From Cytospora piceicola (Eukaryota; Ascomycota; Sordariomycetes; Diaporthales; Cytosporaceae), in contig JALQBC010000021.1 in NCBI GenBank assembly GCA_023375675.1, positions 186,001 to 250,000 of the forward strand: a stretch of 64,000 bases of DNA, given 5' to 3'. Each line of letters opens with the position of its first letter. Positions within the stretch are counted from its first letter, which is position 1. The notes below the pieces were generated by a model. The model had not been told where the DNA came from. It was given only the letters and a program-made list of their open reading frames with translations, and made no database searches. A program made the position numbers and the translations under genes. Of this stretch, positions 52,741 to 63,464 are shown piece by piece.

Positions 52741-54982
52741 CTATACTGCCAAGCCGTGTGGGTGCTGGTCAGGGTAGTAACAAGGAAGGAACTGAAACCA
52801 CGTTAGCGCAGGGCACATTGTTGGGGGGTGTTGGCGGAAAACTCACATTGATGACAATCATCATCGGCATATCAAACGTGTCCCTTCTTATCACCCAGCA
52901 ATACGTGCACTCCAGCTTCCCGTCCTTGGCGATCCTCGATATGCCGTGCTCCCCATCAATCCTCGCCACCCTGTTGCTCAGGAAGATGGCCCTCGGGTCT
53001 TTCGGGGGAGACTCGTGGACGCTGGGGTTGCTCGCCCCGGCGTCCAAGCTCTCCTGGGTGCGATACTTGAGCAGCTTGCAGTTCCTTTGAACACTGCTCC
53101 GGCTGTCGCCGAAGGCCAGACTTGCAAAGTCCTCGTAGAATTGGACGACGCTGTCATCGTCCATGAGTTCAGCTATGAACAGCGGGTGTTTCTCCTTTCC
53201 AGTTGATCTGCCCTTGTCCGCCTGGTCGTTCAGGCTGTCCATGAGTGGCGTTGTCAAGTGATCACTACCCGCACTCGACGCTGCACCACCCGTGTTGACG
53301 TTCAGGTTGGGCTCGTGGCCAAGGAGGACAGCCTTGGGCCACCCCATCAATGCCGTAAACTCCTTGTTCACAGCGGCAATCTCGCCGGTTCGCCGACAGA
53401 CGACGGTGGGGCTGGATCCGCTCTGCATAAAGTCTTCATACTCAAAGAGTGTCCGTTGAAAACATTTCTCCATGAAGACCAGGTCGGCTCGGTTTAGCGT
53501 TCGCGTACATGATATGAAGGACGGCCGAAAGCTTCCCATGGCCTCCGCGATGCGTACGAGCTTGTCACTGCTGGTCCTGAATCTCTTCTTCAGGAAGGCT
53601 ATCAACCGGTGGAAGCCCTGCACGTATTGAAAAGGCTCCTTGACGGTCTCATAGATGGCCGACGGGTCTCTTTGTCGCTTGCCGAGAAGTGATTGTGGGA
53701 ACACTTTGGGTATGTTTGGTTTGGGCCTTGGGCGGTGCTGGGCACCGAGTACTTGAGGTCCAGGCCCGTTGTTGTATCTGGGTGAGCCTTCGTAACCAAC
53801 ACCATGGCTCGGCTGGGGGCTTTCGTTATCAGTGCTGGGGCTTTGGTAGCTTGTGGGTCCTGCGGCGATGGCGTAAGCATGAGGCAGTCCGTGCTGAAGA
53901 TTTCCCTGGGAGTAGAGGGGATTGCCGGACTGGTCGATGGAGAGGATATCGCCGATCATACCACCGTCGAATTGTTGCATACCATTGCCGAAAGGCCCAG
54001 CTGAGAAGTTGGTGTCGCCCCCGCCTTGTTGCGAGAACGAGGGATCCTGCGGCGGCGTATCCGCAGCACCCGATGACATCTGGTTCAGCATGCCGAACTC
54101 CATAGCGCCATATTGACTGCCAAAGTTCAGGCCCTCGAGATTGAAGTTGTATAGTGCAGGATTGCTGGGGTCGAAGAAAGCCGCGGTCATATTGGATATG
54201 TCCCCCGAGACCTGTGGGACGGTGAGCCCACTCAGCTGCGGAGGGTTTGGTCCATGGAAGCCGGGAGACACAGGGGAGGGTTGGGTGGAGAACGCCATCT
54301 CTTCAGAAATCGATCCTAACGCCGACTGCGGAGAAAAGAGCGGGTAGGGGTTCGACGCATTTGTCGGCGAGAAGAAGCTGCCGACATTGGAAGTTGCTTC
54401 TGACCCAGTACTGGGCGGATGCCGATGTCCATTGGGTCGATTATGCGGCGCGTTGGGGTTGTAGTTTGGGCCCAGAACAGGCCGCAAGGCTTCTGGCGGA
54501 GCATCATGGAGATACTTGGCCTTCTTACGGACACCGTCCTGACAATGATCCGCGAGACCACGTTTTATACACCTCTGGCATGGCCGTTCATCACCTGCAA
54601 TGCACATTAGTCTCGCCCATGGACACACACAGCTGGCTACCCCTAAAACACCGCTGGAGACGCAAAAAACAACCCCAAAACAAACAACCCCAGAGGCAGG
54701 TCGGCTTAGTAACGTTCGAATTCAAGGCGTACCGCAGGTCAGATGAGCTCTTTGGCAGGCAAAGCAGGCTCTCCGTGCTTTCTTCCTCCTTGGTCGCATA
54801 GGATCCTTGGGGTCATATTTCTTCTTGACCTCGCCGTCGGGGCCAATCTCATGTTTGCCGTTTTCGGTCATCTTGTCGTCGTCGTCTTTCAGGGAGGCGT
54901 CGTGGTCGTCGTACTCTAGCTCGTTCTCAGACATGGCATCTGAGACCTCACCCCCGTTGGATTCGACTTCTTCCGGCATCAT
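52741..54982 (-). CDS. acuK: Zn2Cys6/PAS transcription activator of gluconeogenesis (AcuK/ERT1-like)
   Basis: Three exons (54982-54733, 54594-52847, 52791-52741) join in phase to 682 residues; introns are 138 and 55 nt. The first intron splits the zinc cluster between [14 protein letters not shown] and [18 protein letters not shown], and [20 protein letters not shown] follows, a signature of AcuK/ERT1/Rds2. An acidic N-terminus and a Pro/Ser/Gly-rich middle precede a PAS-type domain ([34 protein letters not shown]) and a conserved C-terminus. The last exon encodes only 16 residues. The family activates gluconeogenic and respiratory genes (PEP carboxykinase, fructose-1,6-bisphosphatase) in the nucleus. 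The 3.7 kb upstream lack genes, suggesting a long promoter or leader. Confidence 0.9.
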
Positions 54983-55747
54983 GTACCAGCTACCCACATA
55001 TATATATATATACGTGTGTGAGTGTGTGGGTGGTTTTATATTTGGATGGATGGCTCGAGTCGGACGCTCGTAATGACGGCACGGCAAATGCAAGTCCGGC
55101 GACCCTTTGCGAAACCACAGGCAATACCTGTCCCAGTTGCGGTAGGTCGTCTGTATGGCAGGACGTGCTCAACTCCTGCAGCGATGCCCTAGTGGTGGCA
55201 CACAAGCGCCAGGGTAGGCTGCGGCCGCAAAGTGTGCTGTCACAAGGACCGGCTTCCCAATAGCTCCTGTGTCGTCTGGTCGCTTGCGCGAAAGTGTGAT
55301 GTACGTAGGGTACGCAGGGTGCGTGAAAGCAGGCGACGTGTGGCAAGCCCAGCTAGCCGAGCGCCCAATCTGCTCGTGCCCTTGCGCAAGAACGGGGGTA
55401 TAGCTGCCAGGGGATGTGGGCATATAGAGCGGGAGGCTCTCTGTGCGCATCCGCAATATGGACGTCGATCACTTGGCCAGTCTTCCAGAAGGGCGTCTTG
55501 CCGTGTGGCTGCTGGACGGCCCAACGATCCAGACGCACAATGACAGCGCAATCACTCGTATTCTCCGCGGGCCGCTATAATGACCAGGCCCAGCTCTCCA
55601 ATGGGCTTCGCAAGACAGGTGTAAGAGGCGTTTCCTGTGCAACCGTCACCGTGTTCGCGCACTGGGGGGGGGGAGGGGAGGAGAGGGTCAGGGGCGGGAC
55701 CGAACAGGGGGTGGTATGTTGTCGGGGATATGCGTGGGAGGTATCGC

Positions 55748-55811
55748 AGTCGCAATCAAGTCGCAGTCGAAGTTGCAGTCGCAATCGAAGTCGCAATCGT
55801 AGTCGCAGGGA
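55748..55811. repeat. Imperfect GTCGCA/GTCGAA-type tandem array
   Basis: About ten 6-bp units (TCGCAG, TCGCAA, TCGAAG, TTGCAG and variants) follow one another, followed by a CACA-rich stretch (55830-55875). Confidence 0.75.
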
Positions 55812-56570
55812 TATGCAGGCCTCATGGGGTCACAAACATGAACACGGACACGGGCACAAACACAGACACAGAATGTCTGCAGGACACACAAGGTGCGCGG
55901 GTAGGGCACACAGTCCTGGCAGCCTGGGACGAGACGAGGTACTGTAGCAGTTGTGGTCGACTGGGGGTTGTGTGAATTGTGTCGTGCTGAAAAGAGGGTG
56001 GTCGTAGGAGGGGTCTCTTCTGCAGCTTCCCGTCGATTATATGGATGTTGCATATGGCAGCGCTAGTCTTCCCTGGTCGGCGACCTGTTCTATGTGAGAA
56101 GGAGGGACCCCCGACGTAGGCGCGATGTGGGTGTGGGAGCGGTAGAAGTGGGTGTGGATAGATTGGCGAGGCGGACGTAAGTAGTATTTCCTCTTTTCTC
56201 TGGCGTCTTGCCTCTTTTTGCTCGAGACAAAACAAACCCTTGTTGGGTTCGATTTCAGTATTGGAGGGGCAGTCTCGTTTCGCGACTTTGTTGCTATTGT
56301 TGTCGGTCGAAATAGCACATGTCACCGGGGTTGCTCGACGTTGGATTCTCCCTTTCAATTATTGGTGGGAGTTGGGAGTTATCAGGAGCGCAGTCATCTG
56401 TGTCTCCATTTCGCGCTTCGTACGGAGGAAAAGGTTGGAGCGGATCGGCGACTAAGGAAAAAGACCCTAGCCTGCCCAGGTGGCTACTGCTTAGCCGACT
56501 TTGAATTATTTGACTGTTTGAGTGGGCCAGTTGGTGCTGAGATCCAATTGCGGGGTGACTGTAGCATGAG

Positions 56571-56824
56571 TACCTAGGTACATGCCCAGGTGCCCAGGTG
56601 TATACCTCTTAGTACGCCCACCTGGTGCACTTGCGGAGTCAGCCGGTACTTGGGCTCGGTACCTCGACCAGGTAGGTACATTGGTACCTTACCTGGGACT
56701 TGTACCGACCACCGGGGGTCACCTCCACCTCGCAGCCCTGGGTACCTATTTACACTTAAGCACCCAGGCAGATACCTACCTAGGTAGGTATGTTTGTAGA
56801 TATGTATGTAGCATACCTAGGTAC
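56571..56824. repeat. Cluster of three ACCTAGGT palindromes
   Basis: Three exact copies (56572, 56778, 56815) plus many half-sites (ACCTGG, GGTACC, CCAGGT) lie within 250 bp. This is the densest patch of the motif in the window. Confidence 0.7.
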
Positions 56825-57034
56825 TTCCTTCTCCTCAAACAGGCAAGCTTTACGCATCCTATACCATCCCAGGGTGCTTCTGCTTCCTGCTTCTCCTGCA
56901 AGCCCCTGCTTCAGATCCAATGACAGCCTGGAAATCAGTTATTAGGCTGTACTTGAGTTGTGATCCCACACTCCCGCCATGGATGTCTCTCTCTATACAC
57001 TACCAACCCTGAGCAGATCACCGCTCAACCTATG

Positions 57035-57069
57035 CCATGCCATGCCATGCCATGCCATGCCATGCCATG
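57035..57069. repeat. Pentanucleotide repeat (CCATG)x7
   Basis: Seven perfect CCATG copies. Each contains ATG, so short open frames of Met-Pro-Cys-His-Ala repeats arise by chance; no gene is inferred. Confidence 0.9.
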
Positions 57070-58725
57070 CCTGCTCTCCAGCAAGACGAGCTGAACTTGT
57101 TCCTGGCATCTATAGGCCCGCACGTTAGGCAGTACAGTACATGGCCTCGGCGAACTGTCCGATATCCCGGATTCATGCCACTTACTTCATCACGAGGCTC
57201 AGCACATGTTACAGGGAACACATCGTATACGTGATTTGGAATTCCATACATTGCACCTACACTACATCTCCATACACTTCTCATCAAACCCCTTCCACCC
57301 CTCCCACCCCTTCGCGCTCTCCGGCACCGCTGGGCGGTCTGCTCCCTCCCTCCCTATCCTGGCGATCAACAGTGCATACTGCCAGTACCCAACCTCATCA
57401 CACTTCCCTGTGGCGCGTCTCATCTGGGTGGCCCGCCATCTACTTCTGGGTTGTTTTTTTCTCGTCTGCAACAAGCCTCTTACAACAAGCCAATAGATTG
57501 CGGACGCCGGCATGGCGCCATAGCTTACGACTTGCAGATGCCAACAGGTGGTTCACCATCAGACAATCTATCCTCCCCCCCCCCCTTCCTCCTTCCTCCT
57601 CCCCCCTGGCCTGGCATGGCCTGCTTCTCTTCGCTTCGCTTCGCTTCGCAACTTATCCTCAACCTGGGCAAGAAGGGATTACGCAAGGCGGCATGCCCAC
57701 ATACACGGCCATATACGGCCAATAATTAAAGATCGGTCAGGGACAACTCAGACACACAATCCCCACACGTCCTCTCTATTGGTCGGGCTCAGATACTCGG
57801 TCTAGAGCAATGGGGACAGGCACCTTTACGTCTGTTTTTAATATCGGGTAGATCTGGCCGGCGCACGTGGAGGAGCAAGTGACCTCTCACTTGCAGGTTT
57901 TTGATGGAGATAATCTCCGGGGCCACCAAGATGGTGGACGTTACATTCTCGATCAATCAGGAAACAAACCTGACAAGGCCCTCTCCCTATCTTGGGCTTC
58001 CCCGACACAAGCAAAGAAAAATCCACAGAGAGACGTCCCTTCTTCTTCATCTGTCACCCCTCCCCCTTATGGTCCACAGAAGCCCGTGAACCCTGCCCTG
58101 AATTGATGACAGCCAAGTCGGTCGACGGGAGGAAGAGATATCCTCAGGCTAACAGACCTTGTGCTCTGGCGCCTGGCTACACGGCATGCTAGGCTTGCAT
58201 GTAGTCTCTTGGGATCACTGCCAGAGGGGACTTTTGACGGGGGGTTATCAGGTCTGACTCTCTAGGGATCACTGCGTGGTTCTCGGCACACAGTGTCGTC
58301 ACTGCGCCAGGGGTTTGAAGAGACTAGTCATCTGCAAATCCTGGAGATTTTGGCCTGATTTATTTATATTACGAGTCACCGTGGGACTCCTTTTGTCGCA
58401 GGGTGGTGGCACAATAGTCTCCTCTTCCATCAACCTGTAGTACCACTAGTACTCGTGAGAACTTCATGGCGACCGGCACTCATTTATTATGCCCACAGGT
58501 ACCTGTTTGGTATTCAAACAAACTTGGTACAATCCTCAAGAGATACACTGGTTTGCCTGGACATGAATTTCAAGTTTGAGCAATCGTGCTTCGTGATATT
58601 ACAATTGATTATGTACTAGATTACTTAGGTGTACTGTCTGGACGGCATTCGAGCCTATTGACATAATGGGTATCTGAACGTTCATACTTTCCTAATCTCC
58701 TCTTGTCCCCTCAAAATCCCGGACC

Positions 58726-61552
58726 TTAGTCTGCCGTCGCCATCCTACTGTGCGCGCGTATCTTCTTCCCGTACTTGAAGAAGATAATAGGGAAGGGCAA
58801 CATGACCACCGTGAGGAAAGCCAAGACCGAAGTCGCCCACTGCAAAGAAACTCGTATTAGCAATAATCCTGTGTTTCCCCAGAAAAAGGGAAAAGCAGCA
58901 CACAGCCGTCTCTCTTCTCCGTCTCTAACTCACCTGATCGCCCAGCTTCTTATACATTTGTATCCCAAAGAGGGGAAATGCTACACGGAAAACAAGGCAC
59001 GTGTCAGTAAATAAAGGGGTCCCCGTTTCCAAAGCATGATCATAAACAAATAAAGAATTAAAAACGCGTATGCATTTCTTCCCTCTTATCCGGCCAAAAC
59101 AAAATTCCCAGCTGGGCGGGAAGGGGGCTGCTGCTTCTGTGTGCCTGTGCAATGTCTTACTTACCAGCTGCGAAGCCGCATCGCACAAGAGCGTTCGAGG
59201 CCAGTGCAGAGGCGGCATAGAGCGGGTATGCGTCCACCTGTGGTTTATCGGTGTCACGTTAGCTCCCATTACTTGATTTCCTCGTACTCGGGCCAATTAA
59301 TTTTCTAGTCTTCGGCATTCCACAGCAGGTTTCTGTGGGGGGGGGGGGGAGAGGGGGGCGCACGAGGTTTTGAGGGGTGTTGGGTTGGTGAGTGTTTAAT
59401 ATGGATGGGTCGTACGTACCAAGTATGTGAAGGTTCCGGAGAAAACTAGTAATACCTATGTGTGAGACAGATTTCCAATCGGTTAGCTACAGCGTCCCGG
59501 TTATGCAAAATGCGAGATCAGAGTCAGTGGACAGAGAGACAGGTGATGCGAGGAAACGGTGCGCTTTGTGTCGCCCCTTGTGTCGCCCTTGACAAGCTCA
59601 TGACTAAAGCTGTACGAAAGAATGTTGGAACAGAATGTTGGAACAATTCCTTGCCGTCTTCAGTCGCACAGGACAGCATAGCCACGGCCAGCAGACGAGG
59701 CTGATACGCTCGCCCTTGGCTTTGTACGTCGAGGATGGCACGGCGGTTTACCAGGGGCAGCTACTGGACGACGACGTTCTCGTCAAACTGTTCGTCGCGC
59801 TGCTGAAGAAAGGAAGTGGAAAGGAGGGGGGGGGGGTATTAAAGTAAGAAAACAGAATAGTGCCTCACCCCTGCGCCGAAGATGCCCGATCCAATGATGG
59901 GTAGTATCCAGTGAAGTGATGAATATGTGGTCCAGCCGAACCAGAAGAGCCCAATCGTCACCAGCCAACTACCAACCATTGCAGATGGCAACCGGAACTC
60001 GGGCTCACTCTTGCCCTCGATACCCGTGATCGCCTCGTTTCTCTATTGGAACAATACCGTCAGTGCATTTCCAGATCGAGTGTTCAAGGAGCCTGTTAGT
60101 CTGTCTCAAGAGCGGTCAGACATATCTCAGGAGGCACAACCATCCTGAGACACGACTACTCTGGGAACAAGCTGATGGAGAATCCCCGGGGGGTCAAAGA
60201 AGACGTACCTTGATGAGCCTCGCCCTGATCTTCGCCCAGACATTGTTCACGGCCGAGGCGCTCACCATGCCCACCAGCAAGCCCAGGAACGTCAACCCCG
60301 TCTGCCACAGGTTGAAGCCGAAGACGCCCTCGAAGACCAGGGGGAACGCGCCGAAGAAGAGGTACAGGATGCCGAGCAGGATGGCCGAGTACAGGTTCAG
60401 CACCAGGGCCATGGGCTCGAAGACGAGGATCTGGAAGGGCCGCATGAGGGAGGTGCCCACGGTGCGGCCCAGCGACTTGGCCGACTTCTCCATCGGGGCC
60501 CTCCACCGGTCGTCGCCCGTGTCCTTGCGCATCTTCCTGGCCTTGTTGCGCAGCACCACGGGGTGGTACGTCTCGGGCACGACGAGGAAGAGCGCGATGC
60601 ACATGCAGAAGGCCCAGATGATCAGCACGTAGTGCGTCCACCGCCAGTCCACGTTGTAGTTGATGAAGCCGCCGATCATGGGCCCGAAGCTCGGGCCCAG
60701 GAAGGGCGCCGCCGTGAAGAGCGTCATGGGGTGGTGCATCTGGTCCGGCCGGAACAGGTCGCCGACCGTGCCGCCCGACACGCTCAGGAAGGCGCTGCCC
60801 GAGAAGCCCTGGAAGAAGCGGCTGATGATGACGGTCTCGATGTTCCGGGCGACCGCGCAGGGGATGATCCAGATGGTGAAGGCGACGAAAGCCGCGATGT
60901 AGATGGGCCGGCGGCCGTAGAACTCGGAGAGGGGGCTCCACATGGGGCCCAGCGCGATGCCCAGGACGAACATGGACAGCCCGAGCGTCGCGACGATGCG
61001 CGAGACGTGCAGCTCGACGTCCATCTGGGCGTAGGTGGACGTGTAGATGGACGAGGCGCACGTCACGCAGAAGCTCCCCAGCGAGGTGAGCGCGACGATG
61101 ACCCACTTCCGCACGACGCTCATGCCCCGCGGGTTCCAGGGGTCGTCGGCGCCGCCCTCGAAGCTGACCTCGAAGGGGTCCTTCTCCCGCGCCTGCCCGC
61201 CCCCCTGCGCCTCGACGTCCTGGGTGTCGGAGGAGGACTCGTCCAGCTCGTCGCATCCGTAGCCGTTGTTCGACCGCACGCGGCCTATCGACCTGACGGA
61301 CCTGCCCGACCGTGTCCTGTCGATGGGGGTCGACGTTGTCCTGGTGGCGGATGTGCTCGTGGGCGGCCTGATGGCCTCATATCTCGCCTCCTCGTCCTTG
61401 ACGGTCTCCATGGTGTCGGCCTCAGGGGTCTCTCGTCCTGATTTCTCATTCATCGTCGAGGATGAGTTTTGACCCTCGAGACTGCGGCCTACAGCCTCCT
61501 TCTGAACGTCATGGCCGTTCACGTCGCCTGGTTCGCGCCTTGGATTAGACAT
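58726..61552 (-). CDS. MFS multidrug/polyamine-type exporter (DHA1 family)
   Basis: Six exons (61552-60209, 60042-59869, 59455-59420, 59237-59165, 58980-58934, 58839-58726) join in phase to 595 residues. The N-terminal ~135 residues are polar, Ser/Thr/Glu-rich. [14 protein letters not shown] then opens a 12-helix MFS domain with [20 protein letters not shown] (DHA1-type motif region), [20 protein letters not shown] and [15 protein letters not shown]. Later exons give [20 protein letters not shown] and [16 protein letters not shown], hallmarks of the fungal DHA1 exporters (Flu1/Caf5/Tpo-like). It is probably a plasma-membrane proton antiporter for drugs or polyamines. Introns are 166, 413, 182, 184 and 94 nt, long for this genome; two contain runs of 11-13 G. 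Very small exons (36 and 47 nt) make automatic prediction error-prone. Confidence 0.9.
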
Positions 61553-62519
61553 GACTAAGGCACAATTTCGGCGGGGTGGCGGATTAAAGATTTGTAATAT
61601 TAGCGCTTGAGTCTCAAGACTGTCTCTCTTCCTCGACTGGCAACAGTGTTAAATGTTTAGACCATAAAATACCTATTCTTTCAGGGCAACAAAGAAGACG
61701 TGGCTAGCCGGAAGATATTTCCGCCTCTGTTGCACCCCCGAGGGGGCCACTCGTAACTTTCACCGTCTTATCGCCGCAAAGCCAGGGTGCGCGCCGAGCA
61801 ATCAGGCTGAAGGAGTAGTGGATGCGGGTCATGCTATCTGGGAAGATGCCGTAGATCGGTCACCTTGCCCGGCTATCTGTATACCTGGTAGATGGAACTC
61901 TTCCGGGCTTTTGTTTACATGCGGGTTACGGGTAACGGGTAACGGGTAACGGGTAACGGGGGTCAAGGTTTCGACAGCGTGCGGACTGTCGCATGTTGGC
62001 AATATTCGTCTTGTGAATGAGAGTTATGCGCCTGCCAATAGACTAGATATCGAATCCTTTACTGTGACCTCGTCATGTTGCAGTATTCAGAACCCAAGGT
62101 TCTATGTATCCTGCAATGATTCTAAAGAATCACCAGAAATTCGCCCACTTGACAGGCATAACACTCATCTTGCAGTCGCAGTCGTGGTCGATAAACCTGA
62201 GTGCTGAGTCAAGGCCACATGCATACTAATGGTACATGTATTTGAGGGCTTTCGCAACGGCTGAGGGCCTCTCTCAAGGATTGGGTGCTGCACAACTGCT
62301 CATGGATCAGTTCCGGGGCTGTGTTTCGCACGCAAGAGATAGCTTCTTGCTCCCCATGCGAAATCCATGACAGCCGTCTCACCTTAGTACTCGGTGGTAC
62401 GTGCTATATGTTCTTTGGACCCCGTCGTCAATACATCCGCCTCGAACGTGACATACGCTGAGGTTGACTGCTTTTATTGGCCGCTGCAAAGCTATCACAG
62501 GTCCCTAACATTGTCTTGG
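61553..62519. other. Intergenic; MFS exporter promoter
   Basis: No gene. It holds the CGGGTAA tandem array (listed separately) about 370 bp before the exporter start codon. Confidence 0.45.
61922..61956. repeat. Tandem CGGGTAA array (Reb1-type motif)
   Basis: One CGGGTTA and four perfect CGGGTAA units follow one another without spacing, then CGGGGGT. CGGGTAA is the core site of yeast Reb1, a nucleosome-positioning and terminator protein with filamentous-fungal homologues. The array lies in the MFS exporter upstream region. The functional link is inferred; a 7-bp slippage repeat is the null explanation. Confidence 0.6.
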
Positions 62520-63464
62520 TCATGAACCGCCGTCCCTCCTCACAGCAAAGAAGTAATTGCCAAGTTTCTCACTGCCTGGGATTTCCTTCCACCCCACACC
62601 AGGGACATAGACTACTCCCATGACCCGCGGGCTACTCCAGCCCTCCTTTCTGGCAAAGAAGTTCCGCAGCTCATCCTCGTTGATGTACTTGTTCCAGTCG
62701 TGCGTCCCCCTGGGCACGATGCGCAGCACGTCCTCGGCCATGAGGTTGGTGGTGAACCAGCTCGTCCAGGTCCGGGCGATGGTGCTCGCCACCAGCCAGC
62801 CCCCGGGGCGCACGAACTCGCCGCACCGGTCCAGGAAGTCGGCCGGCCTGTCCACGTGCTCCAGCACCTCGAAGACGCTGACCACGTCGAACCTGTCCGC
62901 GTCGCCCCGGGGCGCCGGCAGCGTCTCGACGGTCCCGGCCACGTAGCGCAGCTTCTCGGCCAGCGGCGGGTCCCGGGCGGCGTGGGCGCGCGCGACCTTG
63001 AGGACCTCGGGCGAGGGGTCGACGGCCGTCACGGAGGCCGTGGAGGGCAGCCGCGCGGCGGACTCGGCAAAGATGCCGCCGCCGCAGCCGACGTCGAGGT
63101 AGCGCGGCCTGTGGGTCGGCGGTAGGGGGTCGGGCTGGCTGGCGCGGCAGTCGCGGATGAAGTCGTGGCGGAGGGGGTTCATCAGGTGGAGGATGCGCGA
63201 GGATCCGTGGGGATCCCACCAGGAGGAGGCGAGGGCGTCGAAGTGGGCGACCTCGGAGGGGTTGACAGACGAGTAGGCGGGCGAGGACGAGGGAGAGGGA
63301 GAGGAGGCAGGAGAAGACATCGCCGGCGCGTTGCTGTCACTGCTATGGATCATGCGACATGTTGTCGACCGTGATGTCGGGGCGGGGTGGGCTGAGAGTC
63401 TGGGGGTTGGTCGAGCTCGATACAGCTGTCGCAACAGTGCTGAGGGTGCCCTGGATGGCGCCAT
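62520..63464 (-). CDS. COQ3: Ubiquinone biosynthesis O-methyltransferase, mitochondrial (COQ3)
   Basis: Single exon of 314 residues from the ATG at 63464. The first ~50 residues are rich in Arg, Ser, Ala and Pro (APSRAPSALLRQLYRARPTP), a mitochondrial presequence. Then come NPSEVAHFDALASSWWDPHG and SRILHLMNPLRHDFI, typical of UbiG/Coq3; the SAM-binding motif YLDVGCGGGIFAESAARL; VTAVDPSPEVLKVA; and VVSVFEVLEHVDRPADFLD. It methylates hydroxylated polyprenyl-benzoate intermediates in the matrix-side coenzyme Q complex. A Ser/Pro low-complexity stretch sits between presequence and domain. The frame is intact. Confidence 0.9.
   Translation of the reverse strand: MAPSRAPSALLRQLYRARPTPRLSAHPAPTSRSTTCRMIHSSDSNAPAMSSPASSPSPSSSPAYSSVNPSEVAHFDALASSWWDPHGSSRILHLMNPLRHDFIRDCRASQPDPLPPTHRPRYLDVGCGGGIFAESAARLPSTASVTAVDPSPEVLKVARAHAARDPPLAEKLRYVAGTVETLPAPRGDADRFDVVSVFEVLEHVDRPADFLDRCGEFVRPGGWLVASTIARTWTSWFTTNLMAEDVLRIVPRGTHDWNKYINEDELRNFFARKEGWSSPRVMGVVYVPGVGWKEIPGSEKLGNYFFAVRRDGGS

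Larger units (their letters stand above)
54983..58725. repeat. 3.7-kb gene-free region upstream of AcuK, repeat-rich
   Basis: No open frame here has a domain, splice context or convincing composition, although several reach 100-190 codons. The region holds ACCTAGGT palindromes at 56572-56579, 56778-56785 and 56815-56822; a GTCGCA/GTCGAA array (55748-55811); a CCATG array (57035-57069); a 10-G run (55664-55673); and a 12-C run (57575-57586). It probably includes the AcuK promoter and 5' leader. Whether it makes non-coding RNA cannot be seen. Confidence 0.5.

Noticed and set aside
55018..57805. Many open frames of 60-194 codons upstream of AcuK
   Set aside because: They overlap on both strands, follow simple repeats and show no family resemblance.
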